Assembly: GCA_900766585.1 (NCBI GenBank)
Contig: CAAFVV010000030.1
Span: 92,042 to 156,041, forward strand
DNA length: 64,000 nt
Direction: 5' to 3'
Origin: Clostridia bacterium
GTDB taxonomy: Bacteria > Bacillota > Clostridia > Oscillospirales > Acutalibacteraceae
Below are positions 1 to 7,890 of this stretch, in pieces. Under the pieces are notes generated by a model. It did not search any database and was not told the DNA's origin. It worked only from the letters and a program-made list of their open reading frames with translations. A program made the translations under genes and the position numbers. The stretch's first letter is position 1. Each line of letters starts with the position of its first letter.

Positions 1-2
1 CC

Positions 3-1967
3 TATATCCTCAGCGGCGCCGTGTTGGTCACCATGACCTATATTCTGTTTTTCCTCGCCTCTTCGGAGATGCTCGAGCATATGAAGGGCGGCGGCGTGCT
101 CGGCTACATGCTGCCGATCGGCATTGTGGTCGTCAGCGTGTTTGCCGTGATCTTTATGTTTTACACCAACTCGTTCATTATCCGTCAGCGGTACCGCGAA
201 TTCGGTCTGTATAACGTGCTCGGCATGGATAAGCACAATCTCGGACGCCTGATGCTGTGGGAAAACCTGATCGCCGCCTGCCTTGCCATCGGACCGGGGC
301 TGCTCGCCGGCATTCTCCTCTCCAAATTTGCCGAGCTAGGTATGGTGAACCTGCTGCAGGAAACGGTCAACTATACGCTGTATATTGATTTCGGCTCGGT
401 CGGCAGGACGGCGCTGCTGTTTCTCGGTATTTTTGCCCTTTTGCTGATCAATTCCGTGGTCAAGGTCAGAAAAAGCGATCCGCTTGAGCTGCTCCGCAGT
501 GAAAATGTGGGCGAAAAGGCGCCGAAGGCGAATTGGATCACGACCGGCCTCGGCATTATCCTGCTCGGCGCCGCCTACTATATCGCCCTGTCGATCAAGC
601 ACCCCTTAGAGGCACTTTTCTGGTTTATGATTGCGGTGATCCTGGTCATCATCGCCACCTATCTGCTGTTTATATCCGGGTCTGTCGCACTTTGCCGTCT
701 GCTGCAGAAAAACAAGGCGTATTACTATAAGCCCAACCACTTTGTCTCTGTTTCGTCGATGACCTACCGCATGAAACGCAACGGCGCGGGACTTGCCTCC
801 ATCTGCGTGCTGATCACGATTGTTCTGGTCATGCTGTCCTCGACCATCAGCCTGTATTCCGGTGCCGAGGTAACGCTGAGGGAAAATTATCCGCAGGACA
901 TAGCGCTCGGCGTCACGCTTCCAGACATGGAGCATTTTAATGAAGGATCCTTTTCCGCCATGCGCCGCACCGTTTCCGATCTGGTCGACGACCAGATCGA
1001 TGTCCACGAGTCGCACGCCATAGAGCTGGCGGGATTGCTGACCGGCGATCAGTTTTTGGCTGATCAGCAGGCGCATTCCACTCTGGATCTCTCCGTTTTG
1101 CAAAACCTGTGCTATCTGCATATCCTGTCACAGGATGACTATACCCGTCTGACCGGGGAAACGCTCACGCTCGCCGGCGATGAGTGTCTGATCTCCTGCT
1201 ACCGCACTTCATTTTCAGCCGACCGCATAGAGATAGAGGGATGTGCGGCGCTGAAAGTGAAGGGCGAAGCAGTGAAAATCCAGCTGCCGACTTATCTGAT
1301 GCAGCAGATCGTTCCCTGCGTCACCTTAGTTGTGCGGGACGCCGTCGCCCTGACAAAGCCGCTGCAAAACATGCAGAATAACGTCGGTGATTCGGTCTTA
1401 GAGCCGAAATGGTATTATAGCTTTGATGTATCCGGCGGAGCCGAGGCGGAAATGGCGGCGTATACGGCGATCAAGAAAAATATGGATAAGATCGTTATTC
1501 CCAACGAGAACGGCGGATATTCCTATCAATTAGGCTGCCGTGAAAGCGACCGACAGGGATTTTACGCGCTGTACGGTGCGCTGTTCTTCATCGGTATTCT
1601 TCTCAGCGTGGTTTTCATTTTTGCCGCCGTGCTGATCATCTACTATAAACAAATTTCAGAGGGGTATGAGGATCAGAAGCGTTTTTCTGTCATGCAGAAG
1701 GTCGGCATGACCAAGGCGGAGATCCGCCGTTCCGTCAATTCTCAGGTGCTGACCGTGTTTTTCCTCCCCCTTCTCCTTTCCGGCGTTCATCTCGCCTTTG
1801 CTTTCCCGATCATCTGGAAGTTGCTTCAGCTGTTCATGTTCCGCAATGTCCACTTTATGATCGGCGTCACCGCCGCTATCTTTGCGGTATTTGCGTTGAT
1901 CTATGCGCTGGTGTATAAGGTGACGTCAAATGCCTACTGCGCCATTGTCAGCGGGAAAAAGGAATGA
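3..1967 (+). CDS. ABC transporter permease, FtsX/BceB family (5'-truncated by window edge)
   Basis: The reading frame is open to the left edge. The codons before the first possible start (GTG at 21) encode YILSGA, which reads as the middle of the first membrane helix of BceB-type permeases, so roughly 20 residues are missing. The visible 654 residues have the FtsX layout: membrane helices near the start, the characteristic RYREFGLYNVLGM segment, more helices, a large extracellular part (about 280-520) and three C-terminal helices. BceB/VraG-type permeases work with a BceA-like ATPase in antimicrobial-peptide sensing or detoxification; the ATPase should lie just left of the window. Family assignment is firm; substrate is unknown. 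Confidence 0.85.
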   Translation, partial: YILSGAVLVTMTYILFFLASSEMLEHMKGGGVLGYMLPIGIVVVSVFAVIFMFYTNSFIIRQRYREFGLYNVLGMDKHNLGRLMLWENLIAACLAIGPGLLAGILLSKFAELGMVNLLQETVNYTLYIDFGSVGRTALLFLGIFALLLINSVVKVRKSDPLELLRSENVGEKAPKANWITTGLGIILLGAAYYIALSIKHPLEALFWFMIAVILVIIATYLLFISGSVALCRLLQKNKAYYYKPNHFVSVSSMTYRMKRNGAGLASICVLITIVLVMLSSTISLYSGAEVTLRENYPQDIALGVTLPDMEHFNEGSFSAMRRTVSDLVDDQIDVHESHAIELAGLLTGDQFLADQQAHSTLDLSVLQNLCYLHILSQDDYTRLTGETLTLAGDECLISCYRTSFSADRIEIEGCAALKVKGEAVKIQLPTYLMQQIVPCVTLVVRDAVALTKPLQNMQNNVGDSVLEPKWYYSFDVSGGAEAEMAAYTAIKKNMDKIVIPNENGGYSYQLGCRESDRQGFYALYGALFFIGILLSVVFIFAAVLIIYYKQISEGYEDQKRFSVMQKVGMTKAEIRRSVNSQVLTVFFLPLLLSGVHLAFAFPIIWKLLQLFMFRNVHFMIGVTAAIFAVFALIYALVYKVTSNAYCAIVSGKKE

Positions 1968-1974
1968 CCTAAAC

Positions 1975-2010
1975 CAAAAAACGGAGGGCAGCCGCCCTCC
2001 GTTTTTTTTG
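1975..2010. terminator. Bidirectional rho-independent terminator between the permease and dnaJ
   Basis: A 9-bp perfect stem (1981-1989 with 1994-2002) has a run of T on its right side and a run of A on its left. It can therefore end both the rightward permease transcript and the leftward hrcA-grpE-dnaK-dnaJ transcript. Confidence 0.9.
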
Positions 2011-2016
2011 CTGTGT

Positions 2017-3159
2017 TTATTCTCCGCCGAATGCGCGCTTGATCTTATCGCGGAATGACCGGCGCTTCTGATAGTTCCGGTCCTCTGTCGCCCCTTCAAA
2101 CGCAGACAGCAGCTGCTTTTGCTCGGCAGACAGATTTTTCGGCACCTCAACCACCACGCGCACCAGCTCATCACCGCAGCCGCGGCTGTTGAGATACGGA
2201 AAGCCTTTGCCCTTGAGCGTCAGAATATCTCCGGGCTGTGTGCCCTCCTTGATTGTAAACTTCACATTGCCGTCCAGTGTCGGAATGGACACCTCGTCAC
2301 CGAGCGCCACCTGGGCGAAGGTCAGCGGCAGATCAAACCAGATGTTGAAGCCATCCCGCTCAAACAGCGGATGCGGACGCACCGACACCTGCACCTGCAG
2401 ATCGCCGGCAGGACCGCCGTTGCTGCCTGCATTGCCGCGTCCGCGGATGGACAGCACCTGCCCGTCGTCGATACCAGCCGGAATATTGATGCCGACCTGC
2501 ACGCTCCTGCGGACGTGCCCCGTGCCGCCGCAGCCCTTACAGGGCGTCTCGATGATCTTCCCGCGTCCGCGGCAGCGGGAACAGACCACCTGGGTCTGTA
2601 TCACACCAAATGGCGTTCTCTGCTGGCGGCGTTCCTGTCCCGTGCCGTTACAGACCGGGCAGATCTTGGGTGCCGTTCCCTTGGCGGCGCCGCTGCCGCC
2701 GCAATCGGGACAGCTGTCGACCAGCGTGACCGACACCTGTTTTTTGCACCCCTTGGCGGACTCTTCAAAGGAGATGACCACCGAGGCGGTCGCATCGCTT
2801 CCGCGACGGGGAGCATTCGGGTCGGAACGGCGTCCGCCGCCGCCGAAAAACGAGGAGAAAATGTCGCCGATATCGCCGAGGTCGATATCGTCAAAACCCC
2901 CGCCGCCATAGCCGCCCGCACCGAAGTTCGGGTCAACGCCGGCGTGACCATACTGGTCATAGCGTGCCTTCTTTTCGGGATTGGAAAGCACCTCATAGGC
3001 CTCGTTGACCTCTTTGAAGTGTATCTCCGCGTCTTTGTCACCCGGATTCAGATCCGGGTGATACTTTTTCGCCATCTGGCGGTATGCCTTTTTGATCTCA
3101 TCCTCAGACGCTCCCTTTGAAACGCCCAGAACCTCATAAAAATCTCGTTTATCTGCCAT
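2017..3159 (-). CDS. dnaJ: Chaperone protein DnaJ (Hsp40)
   Basis: Co-chaperone that delivers unfolded clients to DnaK and stimulates its ATPase. The 380 residues show an N-terminal J domain with the HPD motif (KKYHPDL), a Gly/Phe-rich linker with an FFGGGGRR stretch, and four CxxCxGxG zinc-binding repeats (CPDCGGSG, CPVCNGTG, CSRCRGRG, CKGCGGTG), followed by the client-binding beta domains. Length and order are those of a class I DnaJ. It is the last gene of the hrcA-grpE-dnaK-dnaJ operon and lies 76 nt after dnaK. A GGAGAGG ribosome binding site precedes the ATG. Confidence 0.98.
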   Translation of the reverse strand: MADKRDFYEVLGVSKGASEDEIKKAYRQMAKKYHPDLNPGDKDAEIHFKEVNEAYEVLSNPEKKARYDQYGHAGVDPNFGAGGYGGGGFDDIDLGDIGDIFSSFFGGGGRRSDPNAPRRGSDATASVVISFEESAKGCKKQVSVTLVDSCPDCGGSGAAKGTAPKICPVCNGTGQERRQQRTPFGVIQTQVVCSRCRGRGKIIETPCKGCGGTGHVRRSVQVGINIPAGIDDGQVLSIRGRGNAGSNGGPAGDLQVQVSVRPHPLFERDGFNIWFDLPLTFAQVALGDEVSIPTLDGNVKFTIKEGTQPGDILTLKGKGFPYLNSRGCGDELVRVVVEVPKNLSAEQKQLLSAFEGATEDRNYQKRRSFRDKIKRAFGGE

Positions 3160-3188
3160 ACTGTGAGCCTCTCCACGCCAAACCCGGC

Positions 3189-3223
3189 TTGACGGGAACA
3201 GACCGTCTGCCTGTTCCCGTCAA
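3189..3223 (-). other. Perfect 13-bp stem-loop in the dnaK-dnaJ spacer
   Basis: 3189-3201 and 3211-3223 are perfect inverted repeats with a 9-nt loop. No T-run follows on the minus strand, so this does not look like a complete terminator. In the dnaK-dnaJ transcript it could act as an RNA-processing or stability element that sets the DnaK:DnaJ ratio (inference). Confidence 0.6.
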
Positions 3224-3235
3224 ACATCGGATGCT

Positions 3236-5053
3236 TTATTTTACGTCGCCGTCATAGTAGCCGTCAGGTCCCGCCTGACCGGCATCTCCCTGCGGAGGAA
3301 CAGCGCCGTCCTGCTGCGGTGCATTGGCTTGATAGATCTTCGCCGAGATCTCATAGAAAGCCTTCATCAGCTCTTCCTGCTGCGCCTTCATCGTGTCATA
3401 ATCCTCGCCCTTGAGGGTCTCTTTCAAAGCGTCGATCTTGCTCTGGAGCGCCGCCTTGTCGCCGGCATCCAGCTTGTCTCCCAGCTCCTCGATGGACTTC
3501 TCGCACTGATAGACCGCCTGATCCGCCGCGTTGCGCGTGTCCACATTTTCGCGTTTTTTCTTATCCTCAGCGGCATACTGCTCGGCATCATGGACAGCCT
3601 TCTCCACATCCTCCTTGCTCATATTGCTGCTGGAGGTGATGGTGATATGCTGCTCGTGACCGGTGCCGAGGTCTTTTGCACTGACGTTGACGATGCCGTT
3701 GGCGTCGATGTCAAACGTTACCTCAATCTGCGGCACACCGCGGCGCGCCGGGGCAATGCCGTCCAGACGGAACAGTCCGAGTTCCTTGTTGTCGCGGGCA
3801 AACTCACGCTCGCCCTGCAGAACATGCACATCCACGGACGGCTGATTGTCCGCGGCGGTGGAGAACACCTGGCTCTTTTTGGTCGGGATAGTCGTGTTGC
3901 GCTCGATGACCTTGGTCATGATACCGCCCATGGTCTCCACGCCGAGCGACAGCGGCGTAACATCCAGCAGCAGCAGGCCCTTGACCTCGCCGCCGAGCAC
4001 ACCGCCCTGCAGTGCCGCGCCCATGGCGACACACTCGTCGGGGTTGATGCCCTTAAACGGCTCTTTGCCGAGGATCTTCTGCACAGCCTCCTGCACGGCG
4101 GGAATACGGGACGAACCGCCGACCATCAGCACCTTGTCGATCTGGGAAATGGACAGACCGCTGTCGGACAGCGCCTGACGCACCGGCCCCATGGTCGCCT
4201 CAACCAGATCGGCAGTCAGCTCGTTGAATTTGGCACGGGTCAGCGTCATATCGAGGTGCTTAGGGCCGGTCGCATCCGCCGTGATAAACGGCAGATTGAT
4301 ATTGCTGGTCGTCATACCGGACAGCTCGATCTTTGCCTTTTCCGCCGCCTCGCGCAGACGCTGCAGCGCCATTTTGTCGGCAGAAAGATCAACGCCGGTT
4401 TCCGCCTTGAAGCCCGCAATCATCCAGTCGACGATCTTCTGATCGAAGTCGTCGCCGCCGAGCCGGTTGTTGCCCGCCGTCGCCAGCACCTCCTGCACGC
4501 CGTCGCCCATCTCGATAATGGACACATCAAACGTACCGCCGCCAAGGTCATACACCATGATTTTCTGGTCGGCTTCCTTGTCGATGCCGTAAGCCAGAGC
4601 AGCCGCCGTCGGCTCATTGATGATACGCTTGACATCCAGACCGGCAATCTTGCCCGCGTCCTTGGTCGCCTGCCGCTGCGCATCGGTAAAATACGCCGGA
4701 ACCGTAATGACCGCTTCCGTGACCGGCTCGCCCAGATAGGCTTCGGCATCCTGCTTCAGCTTTGCCAGGATCATGGCGGAAATCTCCTGCGGCGTATAGG
4801 ATTTACCGTCAATCGTCACCTTATGCGCCGTACCCATCTGACGCTTGATAGACGAAATGGTGCGGTCGGGGTTAGAGACCGCCTGCTGTTTTGCCACGCG
4901 TCCGACGATACGCTCGCCGTCCTTTTTAAACGCCACAACGGACGGCGTTGTACGCGCACCCTCCGCATTGGGGATAACAACGGCTTCGCCGCCCTCAATA
5001 ACCGACACGCAGGAATTTGTGGTACCCAAGTCAATACCGATGATCTTTGCCAT
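3236..5053 (-). CDS. dnaK: Molecular chaperone DnaK (Hsp70)
   Basis: ATP-dependent chaperone that folds and protects client proteins in the cytoplasm. The 605-residue product begins with the Hsp70 signature (GIDLGTTNSCV), contains the second (VYDLGGGTFDVSI) and third (VLMVGGSSRIPAVQ) family signatures, and ends with the substrate-binding domain, helical lid and a Gly/Gln-rich tail. An AGGAGG ribosome binding site lies 7 nt before the ATG. It is third in the hrcA operon, 56 nt after grpE, and should be repressed by HrcA at CIRCE. Confidence 0.99.
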   Translation of the reverse strand: MAKIIGIDLGTTNSCVSVIEGGEAVVIPNAEGARTTPSVVAFKKDGERIVGRVAKQQAVSNPDRTISSIKRQMGTAHKVTIDGKSYTPQEISAMILAKLKQDAEAYLGEPVTEAVITVPAYFTDAQRQATKDAGKIAGLDVKRIINEPTAAALAYGIDKEADQKIMVYDLGGGTFDVSIIEMGDGVQEVLATAGNNRLGGDDFDQKIVDWMIAGFKAETGVDLSADKMALQRLREAAEKAKIELSGMTTSNINLPFITADATGPKHLDMTLTRAKFNELTADLVEATMGPVRQALSDSGLSISQIDKVLMVGGSSRIPAVQEAVQKILGKEPFKGINPDECVAMGAALQGGVLGGEVKGLLLLDVTPLSLGVETMGGIMTKVIERNTTIPTKKSQVFSTAADNQPSVDVHVLQGEREFARDNKELGLFRLDGIAPARRGVPQIEVTFDIDANGIVNVSAKDLGTGHEQHITITSSSNMSKEDVEKAVHDAEQYAAEDKKKRENVDTRNAADQAVYQCEKSIEELGDKLDAGDKAALQSKIDALKETLKGEDYDTMKAQQEELMKAFYEISAKIYQANAPQQDGAVPPQGDAGQAGPDGYYDGDVK

Positions 5054-5109
5054 ATCTATTACCTCCTATTGATTGTCAACCTTTATTTTCCAAAAAAGTG
5101 TTAGTCACT

Positions 5110-5670
5110 TTAATTGGCTACTTTGACCATGGCAGGACGGAGAATTCGGTCGCCCATGCGGTATCCCTTCTGAAACACCGCCGTCACGGTCTCGGGATCG
5201 ACACCGTCAGCGTCCTCCCGCATCACGGCGTTGTGCACCTCGGGATCAAATGGCGCGCCATCCGCCTCAATTTCCTCAAGCCCCAGCTTTTGCAGTGCCT
5301 CACGGAGCTGCCGGATCGTCATATCAACGCCAGTCTTGTATTCCTCACCCGCCGGCGCATCCACGGCGCGCTCAAGATTATCGAGCGCGGGCAGCAGAGC
5401 CTTGACTGTTTCCGCACGGGTAAACGCGCCGATATCCTCTTTTTCCTTTTCGGTGCGGCGCTTATAGTTGGCATATTCCGCCAGGACACGTTTATAGGCA
5501 TCCTGCTCTGCCTCAAGCTCTTTTTTCAGCTTTTCCAGCTTAGCGGCGTCCGCCGTGCGGCTGCGGGAAGTTTTTTTCTCCTTTGCCGCAGGGGCTGCCG
5601 GTTCGGATTCAGTCGCCGCCGGCTCGGCAGTTACTTCTTCCGCTGTTGCTTCTTTCTTTTTGTCCTCCAT
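5110..5670 (-). CDS. grpE: Nucleotide exchange factor GrpE
   Basis: GrpE releases ADP from DnaK. The 186 residues have a charged, Ala/Glu/Lys-rich N-terminal region, a long coiled-coil helix (about 40-95) and the C-terminal beta domain with the family pattern EVHNAVMRE and GYRMGDRILRPAMVKVA. AGGAGG precedes the ATG. It sits between hrcA (21 nt upstream) and dnaK and is co-transcribed with them. Confidence 0.98.
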   Translation of the reverse strand: MEDKKKEATAEEVTAEPAATESEPAAPAAKEKKTSRSRTADAAKLEKLKKELEAEQDAYKRVLAEYANYKRRTEKEKEDIGAFTRAETVKALLPALDNLERAVDAPAGEEYKTGVDMTIRQLREALQKLGLEEIEADGAPFDPEVHNAVMREDADGVDPETVTAVFQKGYRMGDRILRPAMVKVAN

Positions 5671-5691
5671 CAGGGGTTCCTCCTGTTTTGT

Positions 5692-6714
5692 TTATTCCGT
5701 CAACTCTTCCAGAATCCTGCCCAGTGCCCCGGCAAAATATTCCACGCGCGGAATCAGTCGCGCATAGTCCATTCGCAGCGGTCCGATCAGCCCGATAGAG
5801 CCGACGCTTCCGCCGCCGCGGTAGCGGGTCACAATAATGCCGGAACCGGTCAATTCAGGCCGCGGACTCTCTTCGCCCAATACCACGCGCAATCCGCCGG
5901 AATGGGCAGAAAGCATGCGGGAAAGCGAATCACGCTGCGCCAAAAACTGCAGTATGCCGTAAGCGTTTTCCTGCGTCAGATCGTCCCGCCGCAGCAGATT
6001 GAACTGACCGGCGAGGAGCAACTCAAAATGTGCTGCCTCCGCGGCAAGCTCCACAAAGGCGGAGACGAGCGGCAGACAGGCAAAGCCATATTCTCCCATG
6101 ACCGCCATCACGCCCTGCGCGTCGGCGGCGCCGATCTGCGCAAGCGGCACGCCGCAAAACCGGCGCTGAAGCTCGTCAGAGAGACGAGCCATCCACTCCG
6201 CAGGCACCTCGCGGTCGGAACGGGCGACACAGCTGCGGACAATGCCCGAGCCGGTCATCAGAATGATCGTGGTCACCTGCGGCGAAAGAGCCAGCAGCTC
6301 AATCCGCTGCACCGTGGCATTCTGCTCCCACGGTGTTGTCGATACGGCAGCACAGCGCGTCTCCTCCGCCAGAGCCTTAGACGCGGTGTCCACCAGTTTT
6401 TCCGGATCACGGGAGCACCCTTCCAGCATGCCGTCGATCTCCCGGCGGCTCTTTTCATCCAGCCGGCGGCGCGGCATCAGGTGGTCAATATACACTCGAA
6501 ATGCCGCCGCGGTCGGAACACGCCCCGCCGATGTATGCGGCTGAAACAGATACCCACGCGCAGAAAGCTCTGCCATATCGTTGCGGATGGTCGCCGAGGA
6601 CACAGTATTGTCCAGTTGATCGACCACCGCTTTGGAGCCGATCGGCTCACCGGTGCGGATATATGTCTCGATCACCGCGCGCAGAACCTGCTGCCTGCGT
6701 TCCCCCAGCTCCAT
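5692..6714 (-). CDS. hrcA: Heat-inducible transcription repressor HrcA
   Basis: HrcA binds CIRCE and represses class I heat-shock genes; its activity depends on GroEL. The 340 residues start with a winged-helix domain (ELGERRQQVLRAVIETYIRTGEPIG segment; SSATIRNDMAELSARGYL) and continue into the GAF-like domain. The ATG at 6714 was chosen because AGAGGTG lies a few bases upstream. The in-frame ATG at 6756 falls inside the CIRCE operator and cannot be the usual start. It is the first gene of the operon and so autoregulated. Confidence 0.98.
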   Translation of the reverse strand: MELGERRQQVLRAVIETYIRTGEPIGSKAVVDQLDNTVSSATIRNDMAELSARGYLFQPHTSAGRVPTAAAFRVYIDHLMPRRRLDEKSRREIDGMLEGCSRDPEKLVDTASKALAEETRCAAVSTTPWEQNATVQRIELLALSPQVTTIILMTGSGIVRSCVARSDREVPAEWMARLSDELQRRFCGVPLAQIGAADAQGVMAVMGEYGFACLPLVSAFVELAAEAAHFELLLAGQFNLLRRDDLTQENAYGILQFLAQRDSLSRMLSAHSGGLRVVLGEESPRPELTGSGIIVTRYRGGGSVGSIGLIGPLRMDYARLIPRVEYFAGALGRILEELTE

Positions 6715-6745
6715 AGTTGTCACCTCTTTGTATTTCACATCTGGA

Positions 6746-6772
6746 TTAGCACTCAAATCGCCCGAGTGCTAA
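6746..6772 (-). promoter_or_regulatory. CIRCE operator (HrcA binding site)
   Basis: TTAGCACTC, nine spacer bases, GAGTGCTAA: a perfect match to the CIRCE consensus. It lies between the promoter and hrcA, where bound HrcA would block transcription of hrcA-grpE-dnaK-dnaJ. Confidence 0.99.
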
Positions 6773-6780
6773 CGATGTAT

Positions 6781-6809
6781 ACTCTACCATTCCCTGCAGG
6801 TTTTGTCAA
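6781..6809 (-). promoter_or_regulatory. SigA-type promoter of the hrcA operon
   Basis: On the minus strand TTGACA (6804-6809) is followed after 17 nt by TAGAGT (6781-6786), which is preceded by an extended -10 TG. A second possible -10, TATACA (6776-6781), would be 22 nt away and is less likely. CIRCE begins about 9 nt downstream. Confidence 0.75.
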
Positions 6810-6906
6810 GGGGTAAGTGTAAACACTTTGTGAATTCGACGCCAATCCGCCGGGCTGTCTGCCCTTTTACCGTCACAGAAAGTGACAATCACACACGGCA
6901 CACCGA

Positions 6907-6942
6907 GAAAAAAGCGGTACAGCGCCCATGCGCTGTACCGCT
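6907..6942 (-). terminator. Terminator of the HU gene
   Basis: Read on the minus strand, a 13-bp perfect stem (6930-6942 with 6913-6925) with a 4-nt loop is followed by six T. It lies about 35 nt after the HU stop codon. Confidence 0.92.
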
Positions 6943-6976
6943 TTGACAACAGGTACACTTGTCGGTATAGGGGATC

Positions 6977-7252
6977 TTACTTCGCAACAGCGTCCTTAAA
7001 CGCGCGGCCGGCTTTGAAAGCGGGCTGAACGGAAGCAGGGATCTCAATGGAAGCACCGGTGGAAGGATTGCGGCCCTGACGAGCCTCACGACGGCGGGTC
7101 TCAAAGGTACCGAAACCGACGAGCGACACCTTATCTCCGTCAGCCAGAGCGGCGACAACCGTATCCAGAACGGCAGAAAGCGCTTTTTCGGCATCCTTCT
7201 TGGAAAGGCCGGACTTTTCGGCAACAGCAGTAACGAGTTCAACTTTGTTCAT
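6977..7252 (-). CDS. hup: HU family DNA-binding protein
   Basis: Histone-like protein that bends and compacts DNA as a dimer. The 91 residues have the HU fold: MNKVELVTAVAEKSGLSKKD helices, the VSLVGFGTFETRRREAR signature, and a beta arm with the NPSTG motif that carries the DNA-intercalating proline. GGAGGT lies 7 nt upstream of the ATG. It is monocistronic, with its own promoter and terminator. Confidence 0.98.
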   Translation of the reverse strand: MNKVELVTAVAEKSGLSKKDAEKALSAVLDTVVAALADGDKVSLVGFGTFETRRREARQGRNPSTGASIEIPASVQPAFKAGRAFKDAVAK

Positions 7253-7343
7253 GATCAGATAACCTCCATCATTTTATAACCGACAGGCATATTGCCCGGG
7301 TTTGAAACGGTCATTTGTACGCGATCACGCATACAACGACTTT

Positions 7344-7372
7344 ATTTTACCCTATACTGCCGAATATTGCAA
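7344..7372 (-). promoter_or_regulatory. SigA-type promoter of hup
   Basis: Minus strand: TTGCAA (7367-7372), 17 nt, TAAAAT (7344-7349). The leader to the HU start is about 85 nt. Apart from this promoter nothing else was recognised between 7253 and 7449. Confidence 0.75.
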
Positions 7373-7449
7373 GAGTTTTTTTCAAAAAAGAGAAAAGAAC
7401 GGGGAAAAAGCGGAGAAAATCAGCAATTTCCCTGCTGCTGCCGCATCGG

Positions 7450-7770
7450 TCAGGCGCAGCGGTATGCCGACTCACGCCCGCAGGGTACAGCAGAGCATAT
7501 TGCCGCCCGTTTTCCGGCACGACGGCGCGCAGTGCGGCGATCCAGGCGCATCTTACGGATGCAGCATGCCGCCAACGACAGACGGGACAGCCACAGCAAT
7601 GCGGCAGCAAGCGGAAACACTGTCTGAACCAGTCCGAACGTAAACACTTCGATCGCGCAGACCGCCAGCGGCAGCAAAGCCATGCGGCGTGTGGAAGCCA
7701 GACAGCCCTTATTCCACATCCAGAGAAAAAGACCGCCCATACCGAGAATCGTCATTACACTGCCAACCAT
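7450..7770 (-). CDS. Small membrane protein with SOS-type promoter, function unknown
   Basis: I do not recognise this 106-residue protein. It has one hydrophobic segment near the N-terminus (about 2-18, ending GLFLWMW), a short charged loop (ASTRR), a long hydrophobic stretch (about 30-62) that could form one or two helices, and a very basic, Cys-containing tail (RRTARRRAGKR). The ATG at 7770 is chosen because GGAGGTG lies 6 nt upstream; the ATG at 7797 has no such site and overlaps the operator region. Two LexA-like boxes lie directly upstream, so damage induction is likely. Known Gram-positive SOS membrane proteins (YneA, SosA, DivS, ChiZ) block division; this one has a different layout, so a similar role is only a guess. 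Confidence 0.7.
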   Translation of the reverse strand: MVGSVMTILGMGGLFLWMWNKGCLASTRRMALLPLAVCAIEVFTFGLVQTVFPLAAALLWLSRLSLAACCIRKMRLDRRTARRRAGKRAAICSAVPCGRESAYRCA

Positions 7771-7790
7771 TCTTCGCACCTCCGCATTTA

Positions 7791-7817
7791 CGAACACTTG
7801 TTCCGAACAAACGTTTT
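7791..7817 (-). promoter_or_regulatory. Two abutting LexA (DinR) boxes
   Basis: Positions 7791-7804 and 7804-7817 each match the Bacillus-type SOS consensus CGAACRNRYGTTYC at 13 of 14 positions (CGAACACTTGTTCC and CGAACAAACGTTTT). They share one base and lie just downstream of the -10, where a bound repressor would block transcription. Confidence 0.85.
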
Positions 7818-7825
7818 ACGCTCTT

Positions 7826-7853
7826 AGTATACCATACAATTTGAAAAATGCAA
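7826..7853 (-). promoter_or_regulatory. Promoter of the SOS-type small membrane protein gene
   Basis: Minus strand: extended -10 TGG-TATACT (TATACT at 7826-7831) with a weak -35, TTGCAT (7848-7853), 16 nt away. The predicted start site falls at the edge of the LexA-like boxes. Confidence 0.7.
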
Positions 7854-7890
7854 GAGGTTTTTCGAAAAAAATCGAACAAATTTTCTCTTT

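Noticed and set aside
2119..3120. Long open frame opposite dnaJ
   Set aside because: Shadow of dnaJ on the other strand; low-complexity Ala/Arg/His composition and no ribosome binding site or family features.
3329..5104. 591-codon frame opposite dnaK
   Set aside because: Caused by GC-rich codon structure of dnaK; no recognisable domain.
6715..6756. Longer HrcA start at 6756
   Set aside because: The start codon lies inside CIRCE; ATG 6714 has AGAGGTG upstream.
5047..6816. Frame opposite grpE and hrcA
   Set aside because: Spans two genes and the CIRCE operator on the opposite strand; spurious.
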